Assembly (NCBI RefSeq): GCF_027913215.1
Contig: NZ_CP115784.1
Span: 1,178,001 to 1,242,000 of the forward strand
Source: Paracoccus aerodenitrificans
Lineage (GTDB): Bacteria > Pseudomonadota > Alphaproteobacteria > Rhodobacterales > Rhodobacteraceae
Direction of reading: 5' to 3'
DNA: 64,000 nt
Shown here in pieces: positions 35,007 to 43,786 of the stretch (positions are counted from its first letter, which is position 1; every line of letters begins with the position of its first letter). The notes under the pieces were generated by a model that was not told where the DNA came from, did no database searches, and worked only from the letters and a program-made list of their open reading frames with translations. The position numbers were made by a program, and so were the translations under genes.

Positions 35007-36761
35007 ATGACTATGATGAATCTTTTTGCCGAAATTCACGGCGTCGTTTCGGACGCGCTGAATGCGATGATGGACGCGGGCGAACTGCCTGCCGGTCTCG
35101 ATCTGAAAAACGTTACCGTAGAGCCGCCGCGCGATCCTGCGCATGGCGATATGGCGACGAATGCCGCGATGGTGCTGGCCAAGCCCGCCGGGGCGAAGCC
35201 GCGCGACGTCGCCGAAAAACTGACGGCGCGGCTGACCGGGGATGCACGGATCACCTCGGCAGAGATTGCCGGGCCGGGTTTCATCAATCTGCGGCTGGAT
35301 CCGTCGGCATGGCACGGCGTGGTTCGCGCAGCGCTGAAGGCGCCTGAGGGCTATGGCCGCTCGGATCTGGGGCAGGGGATCAGGGTTAATGTCGAGTTCG
35401 TATCCGCGAACCCGACCGGCCCGATGCATGTCGGACATACGCGCGGTGCTGTTTTCGGCGATGCCCTTGCCAATCTGCTGGATTTTGCCGGTTACGACGT
35501 GACGCGGGAATATTACATCAATGATGGAGGCGCTCAGGTCGATGTGCTGGCGCGTTCCGCCTATGAGCGTTACCGCGAGGCGAATGGACAGCAACCCAGC
35601 ATCGCCGAGGGGCTTTATCCGGGCGATTACCTGATCCCGGTCGGGCAGGCGCTGAAGGAGAAATACGGCGACAGCCTGCTGGACAGGCCCGAAGATGAAT
35701 GGCTTGCCGATATCCGCGAATTCGCCACCGAGGCGATGATGCAGATGATCCGCGAGGATCTGGCATCGCTGAATGTGAAGATGGATGTCTATTCATCCGA
35801 AAAGGCGCTGTATGGCTCGGGCCGGATCGAGGCGGCTATCGACCGGCTGCGCTCTGCCGGGCTGATCTATGAGGGTGTGCTGGAACCGCCTAAGGGCAAG
35901 CTGCCCGATGATTGGGAGGCGCGGGAGCAGACGCTGTTCCGCTCGACCGATCATGGCGACGATCAGGACCGGGCGGTGATGAAATCCGACGGAAGCTGGA
36001 CCTATTTCGCCCCGGATATCGCCTATCACTGGGATAAGGTGGATCGCGGTTTCGATCAGCTTATCGACGTGTTCGGCGCGGATCATGGTGGTTATGTCAA
36101 GCGGATGAAGGCGGCGGTGAAGGCGCTGTCCAATGGCCGCGTGCCGCTGGATATCAAGCTGATCCAGCTTGTGAAGCTGTTCAAGAATGGTGAGCCCTTC
36201 AAGATGTCCAAACGCGCCGGGACCTTTGTCACCCTGCGCGATGTGGTCGAGCAGGCGGGCAGGGATGTGACCCGCTTCCATATGCTGACCCGCAAGAACG
36301 ACGCGCCGCTGGATTTCGATTTCGACAAGGTGCTGGAACAGTCCAAGGATAATCCGGTCTGGTATGTGCAATATGCCTCAGCCCGGGTGCATTCGGTGAT
36401 GGCGAAGGCGGCGGAAATGGGCGTCGATATCTCTGATGCCGCGCTTTCCGGGGCGGATCTTTCCGGGCTGAGCCACCCGGCAGAGCTGGAATTGCAGCGC
36501 AAGCTGGCCGAGTATCCGCGCCTGATCGAGGCTGCCGCCACCGCGCATGAGCCTCATCGCGTTGCGTTCTACCTGTACGATCTGGCCGGAGCCCTGCATT
36601 CGCTGTGGAATCGGGGCAATGACGAAACCAGTCTGCGCTTCATTCAGGAGGGTGATTCCGAGGGCACAGCGACAAAAATTGCGCTGCTGCGTGCCGTTGG
36701 CGTTGTCATTTCGTCAGGTCTTGCTATTCTTGGGGTGACTCCGGCTAAAGAAATGCGCTGA
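35007..36761 (+). CDS. argS: Arginyl-tRNA synthetase
   Basis: This 584-residue class I aminoacyl-tRNA synthetase has the HIGH-type signature in [13 protein letters not shown] and the KMSKRAG loop. The N-terminal additional domain begins MNLFAEIHG and the anticodon-binding domain closes with [20 protein letters not shown] is 7 bases before ATG 35007; ATG 35013 and 35016 are close alternatives. Confidence 0.95.
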   Translation: MTMMNLFAEIHGVVSDALNAMMDAGELPAGLDLKNVTVEPPRDPAHGDMATNAAMVLAKPAGAKPRDVAEKLTARLTGDARITSAEIAGPGFINLRLDPSAWHGVVRAALKAPEGYGRSDLGQGIRVNVEFVSANPTGPMHVGHTRGAVFGDALANLLDFAGYDVTREYYINDGGAQVDVLARSAYERYREANGQQPSIAEGLYPGDYLIPVGQALKEKYGDSLLDRPEDEWLADIREFATEAMMQMIREDLASLNVKMDVYSSEKALYGSGRIEAAIDRLRSAGLIYEGVLEPPKGKLPDDWEAREQTLFRSTDHGDDQDRAVMKSDGSWTYFAPDIAYHWDKVDRGFDQLIDVFGADHGGYVKRMKAAVKALSNGRVPLDIKLIQLVKLFKNGEPFKMSKRAGTFVTLRDVVEQAGRDVTRFHMLTRKNDAPLDFDFDKVLEQSKDNPVWYVQYASARVHSVMAKAAEMGVDISDAALSGADLSGLSHPAELELQRKLAEYPRLIEAAATAHEPHRVAFYLYDLAGALHSLWNRGNDETSLRFIQEGDSEGTATKIALLRAVGVVISSGLAILGVTPAKEMR

Positions 36762-36825
36762 TAAATGCGCCAGATGCCGGATCGGGCAGTAATCAACAGC
36801 CGGTCATCCGGCAGGCAGGCATCGT

Positions 36826-37941
36826 ATGGCAGTAACCGATTTCGGCTCGCGCCGTTTTGCGGAGTCCGCGCCCCGTCAGGCGCGGCAATACCCTTATCAG
36901 CATCAGGCTCAGGATGAGTATGATGATGAATATGGCTGGTATGAAGAGGACCAGCCCTACGATCAGGACTATCTGGAGCCCATTGGCGCAAGGCTGGGAC
37001 GGCTGACCCATTATCTGGGCGCGGTTGTGTCGGTCATCCTGCTGATCGGGCTTGTGGTCTGGGGATATAAGCTTGTCGCGCGGGATGTCTCGGGCGTGCC
37101 GGTGATCCGTGCCGTTCAGGGCGATGCACGCACCGCGCCGGACGATCCGGGCGGTGAGATGACACGGAATGGCGGTCTTTCGGTGAATGAGATTGCGGCA
37201 GGTGTCGAGATGCCGCCCAATGCCGAAATAGCCATCGCCCCTGCGCCGACCGGCCTGCTGGAAGAAGATGTCGCGATGGGCGAGCTTGCCGAAACCGCGG
37301 CGCTGGAAGCCGTTCCCGCTGAGGTCGCGCCAAGCGTCCCGCAAGAACCGGTCGTGGCGGTTACCGATGCCGAGGCCGCCTCGGGTCTGGCAGCCGATCT
37401 GATCGCGGATGGTCAGACCGATCTTGCCTCGCTTGGGATTGTTGGCATGGGCGAGGAAGCTGCTTCGATGACCGCCGAAATTCAGGCGGACCCGCTTCCC
37501 GAGGCCGCACCGGCGATCAGCGCACCGCGCCCCGCTCCGCGTCCGGCCAGCATCGCTGCCCGCGCCCGGACCGCGCCCGCTGCCGCGCCGCAGGACACGG
37601 AGACCGCCGAGGCCGCCCCGGCCTCGCGCCCCGCGATTGAAGAAGCCGTTGCCGAGGCCGTCGCTGAAGCACCTCAGGTTCAGGTCAGCTCGGGTGCGCC
37701 TCTGGTGCAGATCGGTGCCTTCGATTCGAACGGTATCGCGGATAGCGAGTGGAACCGGATCTCGGGCCGCTTCTCGTCGCTTTTCTCGGGCAAGGCGCCG
37801 GTGGTCCAGACGACCGAGCGGAATGGCCGCACCTTCTATCGCCTGCGTGTCGCCGGGTTCGACTCGCGTGACGATGCGCGTCGCTTCTGCGCGGCGCTGA
37901 TCGCGGAAGGGACCGACTGCTACCCCGCCACGGCGCAATGA
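36826..37941 (+). CDS. SPOR-domain membrane protein
   Basis: This 371-residue protein has a Tyr/Asp/Gln-rich cytoplasmic N-terminus (about 1-60), one membrane helix (about 63-85, HYLGAVVSVILLIGLVVWGY), and a long Ala/Pro/Glu-rich periplasmic linker. A C-terminal SPOR domain (about 298-371) follows, with VQIGAFDSNGIADSEWNRIS and FYRLRVAGF. SPOR domains bind denuded septal peptidoglycan. It overlaps nagZ in an ATGA, fitting a cell-wall unit. Confidence 0.88.
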   Translation: MAVTDFGSRRFAESAPRQARQYPYQHQAQDEYDDEYGWYEEDQPYDQDYLEPIGARLGRLTHYLGAVVSVILLIGLVVWGYKLVARDVSGVPVIRAVQGDARTAPDDPGGEMTRNGGLSVNEIAAGVEMPPNAEIAIAPAPTGLLEEDVAMGELAETAALEAVPAEVAPSVPQEPVVAVTDAEAASGLAADLIADGQTDLASLGIVGMGEEAASMTAEIQADPLPEAAPAISAPRPAPRPASIAARARTAPAAAPQDTETAEAAPASRPAIEEAVAEAVAEAPQVQVSSGAPLVQIGAFDSNGIADSEWNRISGRFSSLFSGKAPVVQTTERNGRTFYRLRVAGFDSRDDARRFCAALIAEGTDCYPATAQ

Positions 37942-38933
37942 CCACTGCGGCGATATTCGGGCTTCTCGGCACCGAACTGACACCGGCCGAGCGGGATTTC
38001 TTCCGCTCGGCCGATCCTTGGGGATTTATCCTGTTCGCCCGCAATGTCGCGGATCCTGACCAACTTCGCCGCCTGACCGGAGATCTGCGCGATGCGGTGG
38101 GCCGAGATGCGCTCATAACTGTCGATCAGGAAGGGGGCAGGGTGCAGCGTTTGCGTGCGCCCCATTGGGCCGAATGGTCGCCGCCGCTGGAAGATGCCGA
38201 GCGCGGGGCGCAGGCCATGCGGCTTCGCTATCGCCTGATCGGGAAGGAATTGCGGGCGGTCGGGATCGACAGCAATTGTGCGCCGACGCTCGATATCGCC
38301 TCGGACAGCACCCATCCTTTCCTGCAAAATCGCTGCCTTGGCCGCAATGTCGATGACATCGTGCCCCGTGGCCGTGCCGCCGCTGAGGGCATGCTGGAGG
38401 CGGGCGTCCTGCCGATCATGAAACATATGCCCGGACATGGCCGCGCCGTGGCGGACAGTCACAAGGAAACCCCTGTGGTCAGCGCCACGCATGAGGAATT
38501 ATCCGGGACCGATTTCGCGACGTTCCGCGCCCTGAATGATCTGCCGTTGGGAATGACCGCGCATATCCGCTTTACCGATCTGGACGATGCGCCCGCGACC
38601 GCATCAGGCCGGATGATCCGGGTGATCCGTGAAGAAATCGGCTTTGACGGCCTGCTGATGACGGACGATATCTCGATGAACGGGCTGTCAGGCTCAATCG
38701 GAGACCGCAGCGCCGCCGCGATCCGGGCGGGGTGCGATCTGGTGCTGCATTGCCACGGCCAGATGGATGAAATGGAACAGGTCGTCGCCAATGCCGGAGA
38801 GATGACCCAGTCCGCTGCCGCTCGCGGTGACCATGCGCTGAGCTTCCGGCGTGCGCCCGATACCGCCACTGCCGAGACGCTTCTGGCCGAATATCGCGCT
38901 CTGGGCGGGCAGGTGGCGTGGGCGCAAGCTTGA
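37938..38933 (+). CDS. nagZ: Beta-N-acetylhexosaminidase (peptidoglycan recycling)
   Basis: This 331-residue glycoside hydrolase family 3 enzyme removes N-acetylglucosamine from cytoplasmic muropeptides. The family histidine signature KHMPGHG is at 162-168, and the nucleophile is Asp244 in TDDISM. VDQEGGRVQRLR near residue 62 is also diagnostic. The ATG overlaps the SPOR gene stop. Confidence 0.94.
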   Translation: MTTAAIFGLLGTELTPAERDFFRSADPWGFILFARNVADPDQLRRLTGDLRDAVGRDALITVDQEGGRVQRLRAPHWAEWSPPLEDAERGAQAMRLRYRLIGKELRAVGIDSNCAPTLDIASDSTHPFLQNRCLGRNVDDIVPRGRAAAEGMLEAGVLPIMKHMPGHGRAVADSHKETPVVSATHEELSGTDFATFRALNDLPLGMTAHIRFTDLDDAPATASGRMIRVIREEIGFDGLLMTDDISMNGLSGSIGDRSAAAIRAGCDLVLHCHGQMDEMEQVVANAGEMTQSAAARGDHALSFRRAPDTATAETLLAEYRALGGQVAWAQA

Positions 38934-38987
38934 CAGCCGGTCCGGCGACGCCGATTCTGCGGCCTTGAATCAGGAACCGAGGTCCGC

Positions 38988-39827
38988 TTGGCCGATAATG
39001 TCACCCCGCTGCGCCCAAGGCGCAAGGACAGCAAGGCACCTCTGCCGCTGGAGGTAGCCGCCGCCGTCGAAGAGCGCCGCGCGGAAGAGGCGCTGATCGT
39101 CGATATTGACGGCTATGAGGGGCCGCTTGACCTGCTGCTGACACTGGCGCGGACGCAGAAAGTGGATCTGATGCAGGTCTCTATCCTGCAACTGGCCGAG
39201 CAATATCTGAACTTCGTGGAAGAGGCCCGCAAGCTGCGTATCGAGCTTGCGGCGGATTATCTGGTCATGGCGGCGTGGCTGGCCTTCCTGAAATCCCGCC
39301 TGCTTCTGCCGCCCGATCCCGAGGAGGACGGCCCGACCGCCGAGGATCTTGCCGCGCATCTGGCATTTCAGCTTGAGCGGCTGGATGCGATGCGCAAGGC
39401 GTCGGCCCGGCTGATGGGGCGCGACCGGCTGGGGCAGTCGCGTTTCGTGCGCGGCATGCCGGAACAGATCGCCCGCAGGCGCAGCGTGACCTATGAGGTC
39501 GGGCTGATCGATCTGATGCGGGCCTATGCACGACTGAAGACGCGGGACGAATTCCGCCCCTATGCCTTCGACCGCAAGGATGTGTTCACGATGGAACAGG
39601 CGCTGGAGCGTGTGCGCCATCTGATCGGCTTCGCGGGCGAATGGACCTCGCTTGCCGAATTCCTGCCCGATGGGTGGGGCGCGGGTGAGCGCGGGCGCTC
39701 GGCCACCGCTGCCACTTTCGCCGCGACGTTGGAGCTTGCGCGTGAGGGCAGGCTTGAGATCCGCCAGTCGGATACATTCGCCCCGATCACGATCCGCCGC
39801 AAGACCGGCCCGAAAGAGCATTCATGA
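38988..39827 (+). CDS. scpA: Segregation and condensation protein A
   Basis: This 279-residue kleisin of the SMC-ScpAB complex has the N-terminal SMC-neck helix FEGPLDLLL equivalent (GYEGPLDLLLTLARTQKVDL) and LAADYLVMAAWLAFLKSRLLLP. A C-terminal winged helix follows (VTFLAILELARE equivalent AATFAATLELAREGRLEI). The start is TTG 38988, with GAGG 6 bases before it. The stop overlaps scpB by four bases. Confidence 0.92.
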   Translation: MADNVTPLRPRRKDSKAPLPLEVAAAVEERRAEEALIVDIDGYEGPLDLLLTLARTQKVDLMQVSILQLAEQYLNFVEEARKLRIELAADYLVMAAWLAFLKSRLLLPPDPEEDGPTAEDLAAHLAFQLERLDAMRKASARLMGRDRLGQSRFVRGMPEQIARRRSVTYEVGLIDLMRAYARLKTRDEFRPYAFDRKDVFTMEQALERVRHLIGFAGEWTSLAEFLPDGWGAGERGRSATAATFAATLELAREGRLEIRQSDTFAPITIRRKTGPKEHS

Positions 39828-40480
39828 CCATGAACGACGACTCCGGCTTCCCAGCCCCTCCGCTTGACGAACAGGAACGGATGGTCGAGGCGATGCTGTT
39901 CGCTTCGGCAAAGCCTGTCAGCCTGCGCGATCTGGCCGAGCGGATGCCTCATGGCGCTGACCCTGCGGAAGCCGTGGCCCGTCTGCGTCGCCGCTATGAG
40001 GGCAGGGGCATCGAACTGGCCCGCGTCGGAGAGGCGTTTGCCTTTCGCACCGCGTCCGATCTGTCCTTCCTGATGCAAAGCGAAACCGTCGAAACCCGCC
40101 GCCTTTCCCGTGCGGCGACCGAGACGCTTGCGATCATCGCCTACCACCAGCCCGTCACCCGCGCCGAGATCGAGGAAATTCGAGGTGTCGCGACCTCACG
40201 GGGGACGCTGGATCAGCTCATCGAGCAAGGCTGGGTGCGGGTCGGACGGCGAAGGATGACTCCGGGGCGGCCGGTGACATTTGTGGTGACGGAAGACTTT
40301 CTGGACCATTTCGGGCTGGAAACCGCCCGCGATCTTCCCGGATTATCCGAGCTTCGCGCGGCAGGTCTTCTTGACAACCGCCCGCCGGGAGAATTCGCGG
40401 CCCCTCTTGTCAGGGACGATGAGGATGACGATATCGGCGATAGCGACAAACCCGGTGATTTGTTTGGCGAAGAGGAATAA
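39824..40480 (+). CDS. scpB: Segregation and condensation protein B
   Basis: This 218-residue protein has two winged-helix domains. The hallmark ETLAIIAYHQPVTRAEIEEIRGV lies at the second domain, and MVEAMLFASAKPVSLRDLAERM at the first. It bridges ScpA in the SMC condensin-like complex. An acidic tail follows (DDEDDDIGDSDKPGD). The ATG overlaps scpA in an ATGA. Confidence 0.94.
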   Translation: MTMNDDSGFPAPPLDEQERMVEAMLFASAKPVSLRDLAERMPHGADPAEAVARLRRRYEGRGIELARVGEAFAFRTASDLSFLMQSETVETRRLSRAATETLAIIAYHQPVTRAEIEEIRGVATSRGTLDQLIEQGWVRVGRRRMTPGRPVTFVVTEDFLDHFGLETARDLPGLSELRAAGLLDNRPPGEFAAPLVRDDEDDDIGDSDKPGDLFGEEE

Positions 40481-40483
40481 CCG

Positions 40484-40705
40484 ATGAATTTCAATGGTCT
40501 TTTGAATATGGTGCTCAGGCAGGTGACGCACCGGGCGACGAATTACGGTATCGACCGTGGTGCCGAAATGCTGGCCCGGCGCGGAAAAAAGGTCGAGGAT
40601 ATGACCGATCAAGAGCGCGAGGAAACCGCGCGTTCGAAACGCAGCACGAAGGATATGGTGCAGCGGGCGCGGAAAATGGCGCGGATCAGTCGCCGTATGC
40701 GCTGA
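40484..40705 (+). CDS. Small basic conserved protein
   Basis: This 73-residue protein is rich in Arg and Lys, with no membrane helix, and starts MNFNGLLNMVLRQVTHRATN. It directly follows scpB with a 3-base gap. Small basic proteins at this position are common in Rhodobacterales, but the function is unknown to me. Its last 20 bases overlap the convergent dcd gene. Confidence 0.7.
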   Translation: MNFNGLLNMVLRQVTHRATNYGIDRGAEMLARRGKKVEDMTDQEREETARSKRSTKDMVQRARKMARISRRMR

Positions 40706-41765
40706 ACTGCTTGGCCAGTTTCAACCCCTGGCCCTGATAATTCGACGCGATTTCCTGACCGTAGAGACGTTCGGGACGTTGAGCCATGCGTTCGTAAACC
40801 AGCCTGCCGACGACCTGACCATGCTCAAGCGCGAAGGGGGCCTCATGGCAGCGGACCTCCAGAACGCCGCGTGCGCCTGCACCGGTCGCACCGATGCCGA
40901 ACCCCGGATCGAAGAACCCCGCATAATGCACCCGAAATTCGCCGACCATCGCCAGATACGGGGCCATCTCGGCGGCATAATCGGCAGGAATCGCCACCGA
41001 TTCACGGCTGACAAGAATATAGAACGCGCCGGGATCGAGGATCAGCCGTCCATCGCTGCTGTGCAACGCATCCCAGAAATCGCGCGGATCATAGGCCCCG
41101 ATCCGGTCCAGATCGACCACACCGCTATGCGGCTTGGCGCGATAGCCGACCAGCTCGCCTTGCTCGGGGCGCAGATCCACGGAAAAACCAAGCCCCTGAT
41201 CGATCAGAGCGTGACCCTCAACCAGCGGTGAGGCCGCGTGCAGGTGGCGCAATTCATCATCGTCAAGAACCGCATGCCCCGAACGCAGCCGAAGCTGGTT
41301 CAGCCGCATGCCCGGACGCACCAGAACGGAAAAGCTGCGCGGGCAGATCTCGGCATAAAGCGGGCCGTCATACCCATCGGGCAGGCGGTCGAACTCGGTC
41401 CCGTTATCGGTGATCAGCCGCGTCAGAAGATCCAGACGCCCGGTCGAGGATTTCGCATTGGCCACCGCCGAAAGCCCCTTCGGCAGGCTGAGACGTTCCG
41501 CCAGCGGGACCAGATAGACGCAGCCTTTCTCCAGAACGGCCCCGTTCGACAGGTCCATCTGGTGCATTTCGAAATCGGACAGGCGGTCCTGAACCCGGTT
41601 GTCGCTGCCGGGCAGGAATGACGCCCGCAGCCGCCAGGCCCGGTTGCCCAGACGCAGATCGAGGCTTGCGGGCTGGATCTGTGCGTCGGTAATCGGCGGT
41701 TGCGCGGAAATGGCACCATTCGCGATGAGGCTGCGGATTTCGCTGTCAGGTAAAACGCCGTTCAT
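40686..41765 (-). CDS. dcd: 2'-deoxycytidine 5'-triphosphate deaminase, double-length form
   Basis: This 359-residue dCTP deaminase is built from two dUTPase-like halves. The N-terminal half starts GVLPDSEIRSLIANGAI, with IQPASLDLRLG. The C-terminal half has the FDPGFGIGATGAGARGVLEVRC loop. Such long forms replace the short E. coli-like Dcd in alphaproteobacteria. The open frame extends upstream through antisense tRNA-Pro; I start at ATG 41765, preceded by GGGAG. Confidence 0.88.
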   Translation of the reverse strand: MNGVLPDSEIRSLIANGAISAQPPITDAQIQPASLDLRLGNRAWRLRASFLPGSDNRVQDRLSDFEMHQMDLSNGAVLEKGCVYLVPLAERLSLPKGLSAVANAKSSTGRLDLLTRLITDNGTEFDRLPDGYDGPLYAEICPRSFSVLVRPGMRLNQLRLRSGHAVLDDDELRHLHAASPLVEGHALIDQGLGFSVDLRPEQGELVGYRAKPHSGVVDLDRIGAYDPRDFWDALHSSDGRLILDPGAFYILVSRESVAIPADYAAEMAPYLAMVGEFRVHYAGFFDPGFGIGATGAGARGVLEVRCHEAPFALEHGQVVGRLVYERMAQRPERLYGQEIASNYQGQGLKLAKQFSAYGD

Positions 41766-41782
41766 TCCGATCTCCCGATACA

Positions 41783-41813
41783 CGAAAGCCCATCCCGCCG
41801 GGATGGGCTTTCG
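41783..41813 (-). terminator. Hairpin after tRNA-Pro
   Basis: A perfect 14-base stem (CGAAAGCCCATCCC at 41783-41796 with its inverse at 41800-41813) and a 3-base loop lie between tRNA-Pro and dcd. This is a strong rho-independent-like stop for the tRNA, although the following T-run is weak. Confidence 0.65.
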
Positions 41814-41817
41814 AAAA

Positions 41818-41895
41818 TGGTCGGGCTGGCGAGATTCGAACTCACGGCCTTCCGTCCCCCAGACGGACGCGCTAACCAGGCTGCGCCACAGCCCG
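41818..41895 (-). tRNA. tRNA-Pro (anticodon GGG)
   Basis: On the minus strand the acceptor CGGGCTG pairs with CAGCCCG, then A and encoded CCA (41818-41820). The anticodon stem TCCGT/ACGGA holds loop CTGGGGG, so the anticodon is GGG. The T-loop GAGTTCGAATCTC is normal. Confidence 0.93.
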
Positions 41896-41968
41896 ACGTC
41901 GGCCATATAGTGCGAAGCGGACCCGGGACACAAGAGGCCGCGACAGAAAAATCCGTCACCGGATACGC

Positions 41969-42652
41969 TTAAGAATGATGCGCAGATCGCGCCTTCAAAA
42001 TCCGCTCAAGAAGCACCGCGCTGTCCCGAGGCGGCATCGCCGCCACGCCGCGCAAATCGGTGCAGATCGAGGTCAGACGGGCAAGCCACAGGCTGCTCGG
42101 CGCGGGTTTGGGCCGTGCCGCGACACGGGAAACAGGCCGGTTCGGCGCTGCCCGCGCGGCATCGGGTTGAATGGTGTCAGATGGTTTCAGATCGGGAAAT
42201 AAAGGAAGCGATTCGGAATCTGGCATCGGCTGATTTTTGCTTTTTCTTGTTGTCGCGGGCGTTTTTGGACCGGAGGAACTTCCCGCAATATCCTGTCTGG
42301 CGGATTTGGCCTTGGCTGGACGCGCAGTCGCCATGTCAGGCGCCTCAGCCGATCCGGCATCGCCGGTTGCGCCCTCAAGCCGAGCCGCACCGCGCGTCTT
42401 CAGTGCGGCCCCGCGATCCGATGCCATCTGTTTCTTGGCATCGCGGATGGATACGCCTTCTTCGCGCAGCACCTCGCATAAGCCAGCAGCCATCCAGATA
42501 TCTTCCGGCCGGTAATAGCGCCGCCCGTCGCGGCGCTTGACCGGAGAAAAAAGCGGAAACTGGGTTTCCCAATAGCGCAGAACATGCGGCGCGACTCCGA
42601 CCAGTTGCGAAACCTCGCCAATGGATCGGAATGCCTCGGCCGCTTTGCGCAT
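41969..42652 (-). CDS. MerR-family transcriptional regulator with long variable tail
   Basis: This 227-residue protein has an N-terminal MerR winged helix (SIGEVSQLVGVAPHVLRYWETQFPLFSPVKRRDGRRYYRPEDI, about 9-52) and a short dimer helix (GVSIRDAKKQMA). A long Ala/Pro/Lys/Ser-rich tail follows, with a conserved end (SSLWLARLTSICTDLRGV). There are no Cys for metal sensing. It directly follows ihfA by 1 base, an arrangement typical of alphaproteobacteria. Target genes are unknown. Confidence 0.85.
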   Translation of the reverse strand: MRKAAEAFRSIGEVSQLVGVAPHVLRYWETQFPLFSPVKRRDGRRYYRPEDIWMAAGLCEVLREEGVSIRDAKKQMASDRGAALKTRGAARLEGATGDAGSAEAPDMATARPAKAKSARQDIAGSSSGPKTPATTRKSKNQPMPDSESLPLFPDLKPSDTIQPDAARAAPNRPVSRVAARPKPAPSSLWLARLTSICTDLRGVAAMPPRDSAVLLERILKARSAHHS

Positions 42653-42653
42653 G

Positions 42654-42956
42654 TCAGCCCTTATTGCCCGAAGCGACCCGGTCCTTCATCAGATGAGAAG
42701 GGCGGAAGCTGAGCACCCGGCGCGGGGTGATCGGAACTTCCTCACCGGTCTTGGGATTGCGGCCGATACGTTCATTCTTGTCGCGTACCGAAAATGTACC
42801 GAAGGATGAGATCTTGACCTGCTCGCCGCGAACAAGCGCGTCGGAAATATGGGTCAGCACGCTTTCTACCAACTGGCCCGATTCATGACGGGACAATCCA
42901 ACCTCCCGGAAAACGGCTTCTGCCAGATCCATCCGGGTCAGGGTGCTATCGCTCAT
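42654..42956 (-). CDS. ihfA: Integration host factor alpha subunit
   Basis: This 100-residue DNA-bending protein has the HU/IHF fold: N-terminal helices ending [34 protein letters not shown] (DNA-minor-groove arm with the conserved RNPKTGE and Pro), and C-terminal [10 protein letters not shown]. It forms a heterodimer with IhfB, which is not in the window. Confidence 0.94.
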   Translation of the reverse strand: MSDSTLTRMDLAEAVFREVGLSRHESGQLVESVLTHISDALVRGEQVKISSFGTFSVRDKNERIGRNPKTGEEVPITPRRVLSFRPSHLMKDRVASGNKG

Positions 42957-43209
42957 AATTTACCTCGTTCGGCTGCGCATCAGGATGCGGATTCGATAAT
43001 CTGGAGTCAACAAGCGAGCCTCGGTTCCGTTCCCGAAATTTGACAAATAAGCAGCGTTTTTCGCGCCTTGACCAGCGTATCCCGGGCAGAAAGCGACAAA
43101 CTGCGACGATTTCTCTCAGCAGGGAAACCTTATGGCTGCGATGTCGTTGAACGCATGGAAATGCTGCATATCTTCATTCGCAACAAGAATTGTTAACAAG
43201 GAGATCGGA

Positions 43210-43683
43210 ATGTCTGTTGATCTGAAAAGCCTGACGGATAACGCACGGAAAACCTCGATTGAGGTGCTGAACGGTCTTGTCGCTGACGGGATTGCGGTCA
43301 GCCGTGCGCTGAAACAGGCCCATTGGAACGTGAAAGGCCCCGGCTTTATCGGCTTCCATGAGCTGCTGGACAGCGTAAAGGATCATGTCGATGCCGGTGT
43401 GGACGAACTGGCCGAACGGGTTCAGCAACTGGACGGCACCGCGATCGGCACGATCGAGGAAGTCGCGAAGAACAGCTCGCTGAAGGCCTATCCCACGGAT
43501 TTGGTCGCGCTTGAGGACCACGCCAAGGCAGTGGCCGAAATCCTGCGCGATTATGGCGGCAAGCTGCGTCAGGGAATTGAAACCACGGATGATGCCGGCG
43601 ATCCCAATACCGCCGATATCCTGACAAGCGCCTCGAACGATGTCGACAAGGATACGTGGTTCGTTTCGTCCTATCTCGGCTGA
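43210..43683 (+). CDS. dps: Dps-type DNA-binding ferritin
   Basis: This 157-residue protein stores iron and protects DNA in starvation or peroxide stress. The ferroxidase site residues are in KQAHWNVKGPGFIGFHELLDSV and in DHVDAGVDELAERVQQLDG. The C-terminal segment ends in KDTWFVSSYLG. AGGAGA precedes ATG 43210; a longer frame starts at 43132 but lacks a site. It is divergent from ihfA. A short near-palindrome (AACAA-GAA-TTGTT at 43182-43194) lies just before the ribosome site. A terminator follows. Confidence 0.93.
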   Translation: MSVDLKSLTDNARKTSIEVLNGLVADGIAVSRALKQAHWNVKGPGFIGFHELLDSVKDHVDAGVDELAERVQQLDGTAIGTIEEVAKNSSLKAYPTDLVALEDHAKAVAEILRDYGGKLRQGIETTDDAGDPNTADILTSASNDVDKDTWFVSSYLG

Positions 43684-43704
43684 TCCTGCCGACAGAAATA
43701 AGGC

Positions 43705-43728
43705 AAAGGGCGCTGTATGCGCCCTTTT
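43705..43728 (+). terminator. Rho-independent terminator of dps
   Basis: AAAGGGCGC at 43705-43713 pairs with GCGCCCTTT at 43719-43727, followed by T. Confidence 0.8.
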
Positions 43729-43786
43729 CTCGTTTGCGGGCGCTTGCCGGTCGCGGTAGATGGCGCGTTCAGGAAAGGACTTCGCC

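Noticed and set aside
41766..41933. Longer dcd reading frame to 41933
   Set aside because: The extra residues are the antisense translation of tRNA-Pro. The ATG at 41765 has a GGGAG site and starts the conserved protein.
43182..43194. AACAA-GAA-TTGTT near-palindrome before dps
   Set aside because: It sits close to the ribosome site and is only 5+5 bases. It does not match a known Fur, Irr or OxyR site well enough to call.
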